From contig NZ_JABBXA010000017.1 of NCBI RefSeq assembly GCF_014161445.1, forward strand, positions 124,001-188,000: DNA of 64,000 nt. The letters run 5' to 3'. Positions 44,702 to 53,464 of the stretch are shown one piece after another. The notes beneath the pieces were generated by a model. It was not told the DNA's origin. It did no database searches and was given only the letters and a program-made list of their open reading frames with translations. The DNA comes from Microbispora sp. H13382 (GTDB lineage: Bacteria; Actinomycetota; Actinomycetes; Streptosporangiales; Streptosporangiaceae). Numbering within the stretch: position 1 is the first letter of the stretch; the number at the start of each line of letters is the position of its first letter. A program made the position numbers and the translations under genes.

Positions 44702-46081
44702 CTACTCCGTGGCGATGAAGACGTTCTTGGTCTCGGTGAAGGCGGACAGCGCGTCCGGGCCGAGCTCGCGGCCGAGGCCCGACTGCTTGAAGCCGCCGAA
44801 GGGGGTCCAGTAGCGGACGCTGGAGTGCGAGTTGACCGACAGGTTGCCCGCCTCGACGGCCCGCGCCACGCGCAGCGCCCGGCCCACGTCGCGGGTCCAG
44901 ATCGACCCCGACAGCCCGTACGCCGTGTGGTTGGCGATGCGCACGGCGTGCTCCTCGTCGTCGAAGGGGACGACGGACACCACCGGGCCGAAGATCTCCT
45001 CGGTGTACGCGCGGTGGAAGGCCCCGGAACCGGGCGCGAGGGGGTCGAAGCCGGCTGGCGCCGCCAGCACGGTGGGCGCGAACCAGTAGCCGGGGCCGTC
45101 CGGGCACGACCCGGCGGCGTACACCTCCGTGTCCGTGACGAACGAGGCGACACGCTCCCGGTGCTCGGCGCTGACCAGCGGGCCCATCTGGCTCGCCGGG
45201 TCGTTCGGGTCGCCCACGGTCACCTCCCGCACGGCCTGCGACAGCCGCAGCAGGAAGTCGTCGTAGACGGAACGCTCCACCAGGATGCGCGAACGGGCGC
45301 AGCAGTCCTGGCCGGAGTTGTCGAAGACCGCCATGGGGGCCGATTCCACCGCCCGGGAGAGGTCCGCGTCGGCGAAGACGATGTTGGCGCTCTTGCCGCC
45401 CAGCTCCAGCGTCACCCGCTTGACCTGCTCGGCGGCCTTGGCGCCGATCAGCCTGCCGACCTCGGTCGAGCCGGTGAAGACGATCTTCCGTACGTCCGGG
45501 TGTTCGACGAGCCGGGCGCCGGCGACCTCACCCTCGCCGGGGACGACCTGCAGCACGCCCTCGGGCAGCCCGGCCTCCAGGGCGAGCTCGGCCAGCCGCA
45601 GCGCGGTCAGCGGGGTCCACTCGGCCGGCTTCACGATCACCGTGTTGCCGGCGGCGAGGGCCGGGGCGGCTCCCCAGGTCATGACGACCATCGGGAAGTT
45701 CCACGGCACGATGACGCCCACCACGCCCAGCGGCTCGGCGAACGTGACGTCCACCCCGCCGGGCACGGGAATCTGCCTGCCGTGGTTGCGCTCGGGCGCG
45801 CCCGCGTAGAAGTCGAGCACGTCGCGGACGTTGCCCGCCTCCCAGCGGGCGTTGCCGATCGTGTGCCCCGCGTTGGCGATCTCCAGCCGGGCCAGCTCCT
45901 CGGCGTGGTCCTCCACCACCTGCGCGAAGCGGCGCAGCAGCCGGGCCCGCTCGCCCGGGGCGACCGCCCGCCACGCGGGAAAGGCCCGGGCGGCCCGCTC
46001 GACCGCGCGGTCCACCTCGGCGGCGTCCGCCATCTCGACCTCGGCGATCACTTCCTCGGTCGCCGGATTGACTATCTTCAC
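44702..46081 (-). CDS. Aldehyde dehydrogenase (gamma-glutamyl-aminoaldehyde type inferred)
   Basis: A 459-aa NAD(P)-dependent aldehyde dehydrogenase. Landmarks are VIVPWNFPMVVMTWGAAPAL, FTGSTEVGRLIG, the general base Glu in LELGGKSANIV and the nucleophile in NSGQDCCARSR. The C-terminus ends with FGGFKQSGLGRELG. GTG 46081 overlaps the stop of the upstream synthetase gene by 4 bp, showing coupling. Context suggests oxidation of gamma-glutamyl-gamma-aminobutyraldehyde or a similar aldehyde, as PuuC does; this is inferred. Confidence 0.92.
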   Translation of the reverse strand: MKIVNPATEEVIAEVEMADAAEVDRAVERAARAFPAWRAVAPGERARLLRRFAQVVEDHAEELARLEIANAGHTIGNARWEAGNVRDVLDFYAGAPERNHGRQIPVPGGVDVTFAEPLGVVGVIVPWNFPMVVMTWGAAPALAAGNTVIVKPAEWTPLTALRLAELALEAGLPEGVLQVVPGEGEVAGARLVEHPDVRKIVFTGSTEVGRLIGAKAAEQVKRVTLELGGKSANIVFADADLSRAVESAPMAVFDNSGQDCCARSRILVERSVYDDFLLRLSQAVREVTVGDPNDPASQMGPLVSAEHRERVASFVTDTEVYAAGSCPDGPGYWFAPTVLAAPAGFDPLAPGSGAFHRAYTEEIFGPVVSVVPFDDEEHAVRIANHTAYGLSGSIWTRDVGRALRVARAVEAGNLSVNSHSSVRYWTPFGGFKQSGLGRELGPDALSAFTETKNVFIATE

Positions 46082-47424
46082 AGCCGTTCGAACCCCCGAT
46101 AGAGCTCCCAGTCGGTGACCGCCGCGTCGAAGGCGGCCAGCTCGACCCTCGCGTTGTTGGCGTAGTGCTCGACCACGTCCTTGCCGAACACCTCCTCGGC
46201 GATCGGCGAACCCTCCCACAGCGCCAGGGCGTCGCGGAGCGTGGCCGGCACCCGCTCGGCACCGGAGTCGTAGGCGTTCCCGCCGAACGGCTCCTCCAGC
46301 TCCAGCCCGGCGTCGATGCCGCGCAGCCCCGCCGCGATCATGGCGGCGACCGCGAGGTAGGGGTTGACGTCGCCGCCGGGCACCCGGTTCTCGATCCGCA
46401 GCGAGGGGCCGTGGCCGACCAGCCGCAGCGAGCAGGTGCGGTTGTCCACGCCCCACTTGACGGCGGTGGGGGCGAAGCTCCCGGGCACGAACCGCTTGTA
46501 GGAGTTGACGTTGGGCGCGTAGAGCAGGGTCAGCTCGCGCATCGCCGCGAGCTGCCCGGCGATGAACCGCCGCCCGGTCTCCGACAGCCCGTACGGCTCG
46601 CCGCCCGCCATCACCGGTGCGCCGCCGGCGTCCCGCAGCGAGATGTGGATGTGGCAGGAGTTGCCCTCGCGCTGGTTCGGCTTGGCCATGAAGGTGACCG
46701 ACCTGCCCTCCTGGGCGGCGATCTCCTTGGCGCCGTTCTTGTAGAACACGTGGTTGTCGCAGGTCGTCAGTGCGTCGGCGTACCGGAAGGCGATCTCGTG
46801 CTGGCCGAGGTTGCACTCGCCCTTGGCCGACTCGACGTACAGCCCGGCGCCCTCCATGCCGAGCCTGATCTTCCGCAGCAGCGGCTCGATGCGGGAGGTG
46901 CCGAGCAGCGAGTAGTCGACGTTGTAGAGGTTGGCCGGGGTCAGGTCGCGGTAGCCCCGCTGCCAGGCCTGCTCGTAGCTGTCGTCGTAGACGACGAACT
47001 CCAGCTCGGTGCCGACGTACGCGGTCCAGCCGCGTTCGGCGAGCCGGGCGAGCTGGCGGCGCAGGATCTGCCGGGGGGAGGCCACGACGTCCGCGCCGTC
47101 CTCCCACACCAGGTCGGCGAGCAGCAGCACGGTCCCCTCGTGCCAGGGCACCCGGCGCAGCGTCGACAGGTCCGGCCGCATCACGAAGTCGCCGTAACCG
47201 CGATCCCAGGACGACATGGTGTAGCCGTCCACGGTGTTCATGTCGACGTCCACGGCGAGGAGGTAGTTGCAGCCCTCGGCGGCGTGGTCCAGCACCTCCT
47301 CCAGGAAGTACCGCGCCGACAGCCGCTTGCCCTGCAGCCGCCCCTGCATGTCGGTTACCGCGAGCAGGACCGTGTCCACGCGGCCCGCTTCGACGTCATC
47401 GCGGAGTCGCTCCACGCTGAGCAC
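46078..47424 (-). CDS. Glutamine synthetase-like gamma-glutamyl amine ligase
   Basis: A 448-aa enzyme of the glutamine synthetase family. It has the ELEF metal motif in YVGTELEFVVYD, EIAFRYADAL, HIHISL, and the NSYKRFVPGSFAP and RIENRVPGGDVNPYLAVAA signatures. Its neighbours are aldehyde dehydrogenase, SDR and gamma-glutamyl hydrolase, which marks it as a gamma-glutamyl polyamine or ethanolamine ligase (PuuA/GlnA3/GlnA4-like) rather than biosynthetic GlnA. GTG 47424 follows GGGAGG with a 4-nt spacer. The promoter region carries an inverted repeat likely bound by the divergent FadR-type regulator. Confidence 0.9.
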   Translation of the reverse strand: MLSVERLRDDVEAGRVDTVLLAVTDMQGRLQGKRLSARYFLEEVLDHAAEGCNYLLAVDVDMNTVDGYTMSSWDRGYGDFVMRPDLSTLRRVPWHEGTVLLLADLVWEDGADVVASPRQILRRQLARLAERGWTAYVGTELEFVVYDDSYEQAWQRGYRDLTPANLYNVDYSLLGTSRIEPLLRKIRLGMEGAGLYVESAKGECNLGQHEIAFRYADALTTCDNHVFYKNGAKEIAAQEGRSVTFMAKPNQREGNSCHIHISLRDAGGAPVMAGGEPYGLSETGRRFIAGQLAAMRELTLLYAPNVNSYKRFVPGSFAPTAVKWGVDNRTCSLRLVGHGPSLRIENRVPGGDVNPYLAVAAMIAAGLRGIDAGLELEEPFGGNAYDSGAERVPATLRDALALWEGSPIAEEVFGKDVVEHYANNARVELAAFDAAVTDWELYRGFERL

Positions 47425-47442
47425 GGTGCCTCCCGTCCAAAA

Positions 47443-47456
47443 GTCTGGAATCAGAC
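47443..47456. promoter_or_regulatory. Candidate FadR/GntR operator
   Basis: GTCTG-GAAT-CAGAC is a perfect inverted repeat 19 bp upstream of the synthetase-like gene and about 105 bp upstream of the divergent GntR gene. Its GTC/GAC half-sites resemble sites of FadR-subfamily regulators. Confidence 0.5.
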
Positions 47457-47560
47457 CATTGAGGGCATGCAAGCACCATGTTCCCCTCGTCGTCAACAAC
47501 GTGCCTGGGGTTTAACCTCGATCGAAGGAACGGGGGCCCGCGGCGACGGGTGGAGGGACG

Positions 47561-48376
47561 ATGCGCATGGAGATCAGCCCGGCGGAGGCGTCCGTCTCCC
47601 GGCCCCCGGCCGCCGTCGCGTCCGGGTCGCGGCTCGCGGCCACGGGTATGACCGGGGGGATCACCGGCGTGGTGTCGCTGCTGCGGCCGGTTCGGGCGGG
47701 CAACGCGTTCGAGGAGACCGTCGAACGCCTTCTGCAGGCCATCAAGCTCGGCGTCGTGCCGCACGGCGAGAAGCTGCCGCCGGAACGCGAGCTGGCCACC
47801 CGGCTCGGCATCAGCCGGGTCACGCTGCGCGAGGCGATCCGCGCCCTGCAGGAGGCCGGCTACCTCGACGTACGGCGCGGCCGGTACGGCGGGGCCTTCG
47901 TCGTCTACCGGCCGCCGAGCCCGCGCAAGGGCGACCTGCGCAGGGCGGTCACCCGCATGGGTGAAGACGACCTCGAGGACGCGCTGACGTTCCGGATGGC
48001 CGTCGAGTGCGGGGCGGCCAGGGTCCTCGCGACCACCGATCTGACCGAGCGGCAGCGGGAGACGCTGGACGCCCGGCTGGCCGGGGTGAACGACGCGGCC
48101 CCGTCCGACTACCGCCGGATGGACATCGCGTTCCACCTGGCGATCGCGGAGCTGACCGGCTCGCCGCTGCTGGCCGCCGCCTGCGCGGACGCCAGGCTCC
48201 GGGTGACCGACCTGCTCAACGCGATCCCCGTGCTGCGGCCCAACATCGAGCACGCGGCGGCCCAGCACGCCGCCATCGCGGCCGCGATCCTCGACGGCGA
48301 CCCCGAGGCGGCCGAGCGGGCGGTGGCCGAGCACCTGGAGGGCACGGCGGCCCTGCTGCGCGGCTTCCTCGCCTGA
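47561..48376 (+). CDS. FadR/GntR family transcriptional regulator
   Basis: A 271-aa regulator. After a 45-residue variable N-terminus, a winged helix runs through LPPERELATRLGISRVTLRE and AIRALQEAGYLDVRRGRYGG, followed by an FCD ligand domain (DALTFRMAVECGAARVLA, YRRMDIAFHLAIAELTGSPLL, HAAIAAAILDGDPEAAERAV) with the His residues that usually bind metal. It is divergent from the gamma-glutamyl amine operon and is expected to repress it until an amine or its product is present. GGAGGG lies 3-8 nt before ATG 47561. Confidence 0.9.
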   Translation: MRMEISPAEASVSRPPAAVASGSRLAATGMTGGITGVVSLLRPVRAGNAFEETVERLLQAIKLGVVPHGEKLPPERELATRLGISRVTLREAIRALQEAGYLDVRRGRYGGAFVVYRPPSPRKGDLRRAVTRMGEDDLEDALTFRMAVECGAARVLATTDLTERQRETLDARLAGVNDAAPSDYRRMDIAFHLAIAELTGSPLLAAACADARLRVTDLLNAIPVLRPNIEHAAAQHAAIAAAILDGDPEAAERAVAEHLEGTAALLRGFLA

Positions 48377-48549
48377 CCCACTCCCACCGCGTCTGGGGCC
48401 CCTCCCGCCGATCTTTGCCCCGCCGCGTCGCCCAGAGCGGCACCTCGCCGCGTTGTCGCCCCACCCACAAAGCACCACTCTGGACACCGCTCCTAACGGG
48501 CAAACCTCGTCGGTCGCGGCACTAGCATCGGAGGCCGGGGGATCGCTTG

Positions 48550-49419
48550 ATGACCGACTGGTTTCACGAACGCATCATCGAGGCGCACCGTCTGCCGCTG
48601 TTCTGCTTCTTCGTCGCGCTGCTCACGGCGTTCGTCTTCACGCGGGTGAACGTACGGCTGATCAGGGCGCGGGTGCGGTGGCTCGGCAACGTCAGCGTGG
48701 GCGAGATGCACATCCACCACGTCGTGTTCGGGGTGGTGCTCACGCTGCTCGGCGGAGTGGCGGGGCTGGTCCTGTCGGGCGTGTCCACGGGGTGGTACTC
48801 CTTCTCCTCCGCCGTGTTCGGCGTGGGCGCCGCCCTCGTGCTCGACGAGTTCGCGCTGATCCTGCACCTGCGCGACGTCTACTGGCAGGAGGAGGGCCGC
48901 ACCTCCGTGGACGCGGTCTTCGTGGCGATCGCGGCCACCGGCCTGCTGCTGCTCGGGCTGCGCCCGCTCGCTTGGAACGGCGCGGACGGCGCGGACGGCG
49001 GAGGGGGCTGGACGGCCCCCGCGTTCCTCGTCGTCAACCTCGTCTTCGCCGTGGTCACCCTGCTCAAGGGGAAGATCTGGAGCGGCCTGCTGGGACTGTT
49101 CGTGCCGCCGCTGCTGTACGTGGGGGCGGTGCGGGTGGCGCGTCCCGGCTCGCCGTGGGCCCGCTGGTGCTACTCCGAGCGGGCGAGGCGGCCACGGCCG
49201 CGACTGATGGCCAAGGCGGTCCACCGGGAGGAGCGCTGGCGCCGCCCGGTCATCAGAGCGAAGATCGCGGTGCAGGAGTTCGTCTCCGGCCGTCACGACC
49301 TGCCCGCGCCCGCGCTGCCCCCGCGGCGCCACCCTCGGCGGGTGGTGTCCCCGCGTCCCCGGCCGGGCGCCGACCACCCCGTGCGGCACTGGCGGTCGGG
49401 CCGCCCCCGGGCCCGCTGA
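48550..49419 (+). CDS. Polytopic membrane protein with basic C-terminal tail
   Basis: A 289-aa protein with six predicted transmembrane helices (for example LPLFCFFVALLTAFVFT and VVFGVVLTLLGGVAGLVLSGV). A polar pair at the membrane edge, GEMHIHHVVFG and VLDEFALILHL, contains His and Asp/Glu that could bind a metal. The last 100 residues are cytoplasmic and very rich in Arg/Pro. No family was recognised. ATG 48550 is used; a TTG directly precedes it. Confidence 0.7.
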   Translation: MTDWFHERIIEAHRLPLFCFFVALLTAFVFTRVNVRLIRARVRWLGNVSVGEMHIHHVVFGVVLTLLGGVAGLVLSGVSTGWYSFSSAVFGVGAALVLDEFALILHLRDVYWQEEGRTSVDAVFVAIAATGLLLLGLRPLAWNGADGADGGGGWTAPAFLVVNLVFAVVTLLKGKIWSGLLGLFVPPLLYVGAVRVARPGSPWARWCYSERARRPRPRLMAKAVHREERWRRPVIRAKIAVQEFVSGRHDLPAPALPPRRHPRRVVSPRPRPGADHPVRHWRSGRPRAR

Positions 49420-49531
49420 GTCACCCGCCGGCACCCGTGTGACGTGCGCGGATCTCCCCATGAGCATTTCGGCCGGTTCTGTGGGTATTTCACCCCTGTG
49501 TAAGAACTGTTGGGGGGCGGGAGGGGCGGTA

Positions 49532-49726
49532 ATGGAGTCTCGCGAGCGGTTCGTGTTCCAACGGATGGCGGCCCAGCTCAAACGGGAGGCGGCGCTGCTC
49601 ACCGGGGACCGGCTGATGGCCGCCGAGGCACGCGGTGAGGAGGCCGAGGCCGACCTGTGCCTCACGTGGTACGAGATCATGGACACCACCCGGGAGATCC
49701 GCCTGCTCTACGGGGTGCCCGGATGA
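49532..49726 (+). CDS. 64-aa protein upstream of the AbiEii-like gene
   Basis: A small helical, charged protein (MESRERFVFQRMAAQLKREA ... WYEIMDTTREIRLLYGVPG). GGGAGGGG lies 8 nt upstream of the ATG. Its stop overlaps the start of the nucleotidyltransferase gene (ATGA), so the two are coupled. It has no winged helix like the AbiEi antitoxin. Function is unknown; an accessory or antitoxin role is only suggested by position. Confidence 0.6.
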   Translation: MESRERFVFQRMAAQLKREAALLTGDRLMAAEARGEEAEADLCLTWYEIMDTTREIRLLYGVPG

Positions 49727-50466
49727 CACATCGTCACGGTGGGTGCGGACGCGATACTGAGGTGGTGACCGAGTCACCCGCCTTCTCCGCGCCCCCGTTC
49801 CACCTGCGCCTCATCGAGGACGCGCGGCCCGTCCTCGACCGGTACGGCCTGCTGCTCGCCGGCGGATACGCGCTGCCGGCGCACGGATGTACGTCCCGGA
49901 AGGTCGACGACCTCACCTTCGCCACCGGCGGGGAGGCGCCGCTGGCGGAGATCGGCGCGGCGCTGGCCGAGGCGTTCCGGAGCACCGGCCTGTCGGCCGA
50001 GGTGTGCGAGGCGGGCGCCCGTATCGGCCGCGTCGTCGTCACCGACGAGATCACCGGCCAGTCGTGCGAGGTCGCCCTGCTCCGCGAGCCGCTGCGGGAC
50101 CGGCCCGCCGACATCGGGCCCTGCCGGGTGGTGGGCCTGGACGACGCGGTGGGCCTCAAGGTCCGCGCCCTGCAGGACCGCGGCCTGCCGCGTGACTTCG
50201 CCGACGTCGCCTCGGTGTCCGGCCTGTACTCCTTCCGCCTGCTCGAACGGCTCGGCGCGCGGTACGACGACGAGTGGCGGGTGGAGGACCTGGTCGAGCG
50301 GCTGGAGACCGTCGACCTGCTCGCCGACGAGGCGTTCGGCGGCCTGGACGAGGAGGGCGTCGCCGCCGTGCGGCGCTTCGCGTACGCCTGGGTGGAGGAC
50401 ATCAAGCTGCGCCGCGTCGACGACGGCGACGCGGAGTTCGACCTCGACGTGCCGGACGTGGACTGA
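49723..50466 (+). CDS. AbiEii-like nucleotidyltransferase
   Basis: A protein of up to 247 aa with the nucleotidyltransferase fold of AbiEii/AbiGii proteins. The motif LLAGGYALPAHGCTSRKVDDLTFAT keeps the GG and the first Asp-Asp; later elements are LLREPL and AVGLKVRALQDRGLPRDFADVASV, which fits the Lys and D...D region of the family. ATG 49723 overlaps the previous stop; GTG 49762 is the alternative. AbiEii enzymes block growth by modifying tRNA, as toxins or in phage defence, but many chromosomal actinobacterial homologues are uncharacterised. Confidence 0.75.
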   Translation: MTHRHGGCGRDTEVVTESPAFSAPPFHLRLIEDARPVLDRYGLLLAGGYALPAHGCTSRKVDDLTFATGGEAPLAEIGAALAEAFRSTGLSAEVCEAGARIGRVVVTDEITGQSCEVALLREPLRDRPADIGPCRVVGLDDAVGLKVRALQDRGLPRDFADVASVSGLYSFRLLERLGARYDDEWRVEDLVERLETVDLLADEAFGGLDEEGVAAVRRFAYAWVEDIKLRRVDDGDAEFDLDVPDVD

Positions 50467-50557
50467 TCCAGGACGGCTGAATCCCCGCGCGCACCGGCGT
50501 TTCCGGTGAATTAGTGTCTCCGGGAGATCGCACGCCGGGTTCGCGCGAGGGGGCTCC

Positions 50558-52345
50558 ATGGGGACGGACGGCGACGGCCCCGGCGGTGGCCGGCCCGGGC
50601 CAGGGACGAAGGCGTCCCTGGGGGAGCGCGCCTCCTGGCGGCTGCTGCTCGACCAGGTGCGCCCGCACCGGCGGGTGCTCCTGCTGGGCGGCCTGCTGAG
50701 CCTCGTCGGCAGTCTCACCGGGCTCGCCATGCCGGTCATGGCCAAGCGGGTGATCGACACGTTCGGCGAGGGCGGCGCGCTGGCCGGCCCGGTGCTCGGG
50801 CTGTCGGTCGCGGTCCTGGCCGGCGCGCTGATCTCGGCGGCCGGGCGGTTCCTGCTGGAGCGGATGGGCGAGACGATCGTGCTCGACTCCCGCCGGAGCC
50901 TGGTGGACCGCATCCTGCGGCTCACGGTCTCCGACGTGGACCGGCTCAAGCCCGGCGACCTGCTGTCGCGGGTCGGCTCCGACACCACGCTGCTGCGTGC
51001 CGTCTGCACGGACGCGCTGGCCTCACTGGTCGGCTCCGTCTTCACGTTCCTGGGCGCCGCCGTGATGATGGCGATCATGGACGGCCTGCTGCTGGTCGTC
51101 ACGCTCGCCGTCGTCGCGCTGGTCGGGCTCCTGGGTGTGGTCATCGCCCCGCGTATCCGCCGCGCATCCCTGCAGGCGCAGGTGGCGCTCGGCGAGATGG
51201 GCTCGGTGCTCGACCGCGCCCTCCAGGCGTTCCGTACGGTCAAGGCCGCCGGCGGCGAGGCGCGGGAGACCGCGGCGGTGGGCGCGGCGGCCGTCGAGGC
51301 GCGCGACCGGGGCGTGGCCGCCGCCGCGTGGACCTCGCTGGCCGGGATCGGCGCGTGGATGTCCATCCAGCTCGCGTTCCTCGCGGTGCTGGGGGTCGGC
51401 GGCGCGCGGGTGGCGGCGGGGGAGATGGAGATCTCCGCCCTGATCGCGTTCCTCATGTACCTCTTCTACCTGGTCTCCCCGATCGGCCAGATCGTCCAGA
51501 GCCTCACGCAGATCCAGAACGGCCTGGCCGCGGTGACACGCATCCAGGAGATCGCCACGCTGCCCACCGAGCCCGCCGCCGCTCCCGTGACGCGGACGGG
51601 AGGCGAGCCCGTCGGGGTGACGTTCTCCGGGGTCGTCTTCCGCTACGGCGAGGACCGGCCGGTGGTCCACCACGGTGTGACGTTCGAGGCGCCCGCCGGC
51701 GGCATGACCGCGCTGGTCGGCCCCTCGGGCGCGGGCAAGTCGACGGTGTTCGGCCTCATCGAGCGGTTCTACGAGCCGCAGGAGGGGACGATCACCCTCG
51801 GCGGGCGGGACATCCGCGACTGGCCGCTCGGCGAGCTGCGGGCCATGCTCGGATACGTCGAGCAGGACGCCCCGGTGCTGGCCGGCACGCTCCGGGAGAA
51901 CCTCGTCTTCGGCGCGCCCGGCGCGACCGGCGAGGAGATCGCCCACGCTCTGGCCCGTACGCGCCTGGACGACCTGGTCGAGCGGCTGCCCGAAGGACTG
52001 GAGACACAGGTCGGCCATCGCGGGGTGCTGCTGTCGGGCGGCGAGCGGCAGAGGGTGGCCATCGCCAGGGCGCTGCTGCGCCGTCCCAGGCTGCTGCTGC
52101 TCGACGAGGCGACCTCCCAGCTCGACGCGGTCAACGAGATGCGGCTGCGGGAGGTCGTGGCCGAGGTGGCGCGCGAGACGACCGTCCTGGTGATCGCCCA
52201 CCGGTTGTCCACCGTGACGGGGGCGGACCGGATCGTGGTGATGGAGGCCGGCCGCGTGCGGGCCTGGGGCACCCACGACGAGCTGGTCGCGGCCGACGAG
52301 CTCTATCGCGAGCTGGCCGCCACGCAGTTCCTCGTCTCGTCCTGA
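50558..52345 (+). CDS. ABC exporter, fused permease and ATPase
   Basis: A 595-aa half-transporter. Six transmembrane helices fill residues 40-330 (LLLGGLLSLVGSLTGLAMPV first). The ATPase has Walker A GPSGAGKST, Q-loop YVEQDAPVL, signature LSGGERQRVAIARAL, Walker B LLLLDEAT and H-loop VIAHRLSTV. It should act as a homodimer exporting a drug, lipid or peptide. Its strong downstream hairpin suggests a single-gene transcript. Confidence 0.94.
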   Translation: MGTDGDGPGGGRPGPGTKASLGERASWRLLLDQVRPHRRVLLLGGLLSLVGSLTGLAMPVMAKRVIDTFGEGGALAGPVLGLSVAVLAGALISAAGRFLLERMGETIVLDSRRSLVDRILRLTVSDVDRLKPGDLLSRVGSDTTLLRAVCTDALASLVGSVFTFLGAAVMMAIMDGLLLVVTLAVVALVGLLGVVIAPRIRRASLQAQVALGEMGSVLDRALQAFRTVKAAGGEARETAAVGAAAVEARDRGVAAAAWTSLAGIGAWMSIQLAFLAVLGVGGARVAAGEMEISALIAFLMYLFYLVSPIGQIVQSLTQIQNGLAAVTRIQEIATLPTEPAAAPVTRTGGEPVGVTFSGVVFRYGEDRPVVHHGVTFEAPAGGMTALVGPSGAGKSTVFGLIERFYEPQEGTITLGGRDIRDWPLGELRAMLGYVEQDAPVLAGTLRENLVFGAPGATGEEIAHALARTRLDDLVERLPEGLETQVGHRGVLLSGGERQRVAIARALLRRPRLLLLDEATSQLDAVNEMRLREVVAEVARETTVLVIAHRLSTVTGADRIVVMEAGRVRAWGTHDELVAADELYRELAATQFLVSS

Positions 52346-52645
52346 CCGGCGGCCCCGCGAACCTCCGCAGACGCCGATGGCGAAGCCGTGAGCAGCCCTT
52401 ACACCGGGCCACAGCTTCTTTCGACCGGGGACCGGGAAGGTCGGTGGTGCGTAACCTCTCCTTCACCACCGCCCGGTTCCCGGAGCCAACGCGCGTGCGG
52501 GCGCGTCCGGGTGACACGGGTCGGAGGCGGGGCGCCCCGGCCGGTCAGGCCGGGGCGCCCCGCCGTGCTTTACCTCCCGCGTCATCGATCTTCTGACCTC
52601 GCCCGGCCAGACTCCGGTTGCCGAGACGAGACAGCGGGAGTGGAC
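52346..52645. other. Gap between ABC exporter and hydrolase
   Basis: This 300-bp stretch contains the strong hairpin at 52526 and presumably the promoter of the hydrolase gene. No gene is supported in it. Confidence 0.5.
52526..52564. terminator. 17-bp perfect G+C hairpin
   Basis: The stem GGCGGGGCGCCCCGGCC pairs perfectly with 52548-52564 around loop GGTCA. It lies 180 bp past the exporter stop and 80 bp before the hydrolase. There is no U-tract. Confidence 0.6.
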
Positions 52646-53464
52646 ATGTTCTTCGAGACCTTCGACGGCACGCGGCTGGCCTACGAGGACTACGGGCAGG
52701 GTGAGCCGATCCTCTTCCTGGCGAGCTGGGTGCTGCACAGCGACATGTGGGAGTACCAGCTTCCGTTCTTCGTCGAGCACGGCTACCGCTGCGTGACGCT
52801 GGATCGGCGCGGGCACGGCCGCTCCGACCGCCCCTCCACGGGCTACGACCTGGACAGCCTGGCGGACGACGTGGCCGCCCTGATCGAGCACCTCGGCCTG
52901 CGCCGCGTGACGCTGGTGGGGCACTCGGCCGGGGGCGCCGAGATCGCCCGCTACCTCGCCAGGCACGGCGAGGAGCGGGTCGCCCGGGTCGCGTTCGTCT
53001 CCGCCGTGCTGCCGTTCCTCAAGCGGACCGCGGACAACCCGGAGGGCGCCCCCGAGGAGGCGCTGCGGGCGACGCTCGCCCAGTTCGCGACCGACCGGCC
53101 GAAGTGGTTCGCCCGGCAGGCGCAGGCGTGGTTCGCCACGCACCTCGGCAACGACGTGTCCCCGGCACTCGTGGACTGGACGCTCGCGCAGTGCCTGTCG
53201 GCCTCGCCGTGGGCGACGTCGCGGGTGTTCGAGGCGCTCTACCACGCCGACCACCGGGCCGGGCTGCGGGAGATCACCGTGCCCGCGCTCGTGGTGCACG
53301 GCGCCGCCGACATGTCGGCCCGGGTCGAGGTGACCGGCCGCCGTACGGCCGCCCTCGTGCCCGGGGCGGTCTACAAGGAGTACCCCACCGCCGGGCACGG
53401 CCTGTTCGTGACGCACAAGGACGCCCTGAACGACGACCTGCTGGCCTTCCTCAAGAACGGTTAG
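52646..53464 (+). CDS. Alpha/beta hydrolase (non-heme chloroperoxidase-like)
   Basis: A 272-aa esterase/peroxidase-like hydrolase. The nucleophile Ser94 is in VGHSAGG, the acid in VVHGAADMSA and the His in AGHGLFVTHK. The N-terminal LDRRGHGRSDRP and cap-region WFATHL match the family of cofactor-free haloperoxidases and arylesterases. GGGAG lies 7 nt upstream of the ATG. Its stop overlaps that of the convergent permease gene. Confidence 0.88.
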   Translation: MFFETFDGTRLAYEDYGQGEPILFLASWVLHSDMWEYQLPFFVEHGYRCVTLDRRGHGRSDRPSTGYDLDSLADDVAALIEHLGLRRVTLVGHSAGGAEIARYLARHGEERVARVAFVSAVLPFLKRTADNPEGAPEEALRATLAQFATDRPKWFARQAQAWFATHLGNDVSPALVDWTLAQCLSASPWATSRVFEALYHADHRAGLREITVPALVVHGAADMSARVEVTGRRTAALVPGAVYKEYPTAGHGLFVTHKDALNDDLLAFLKNG

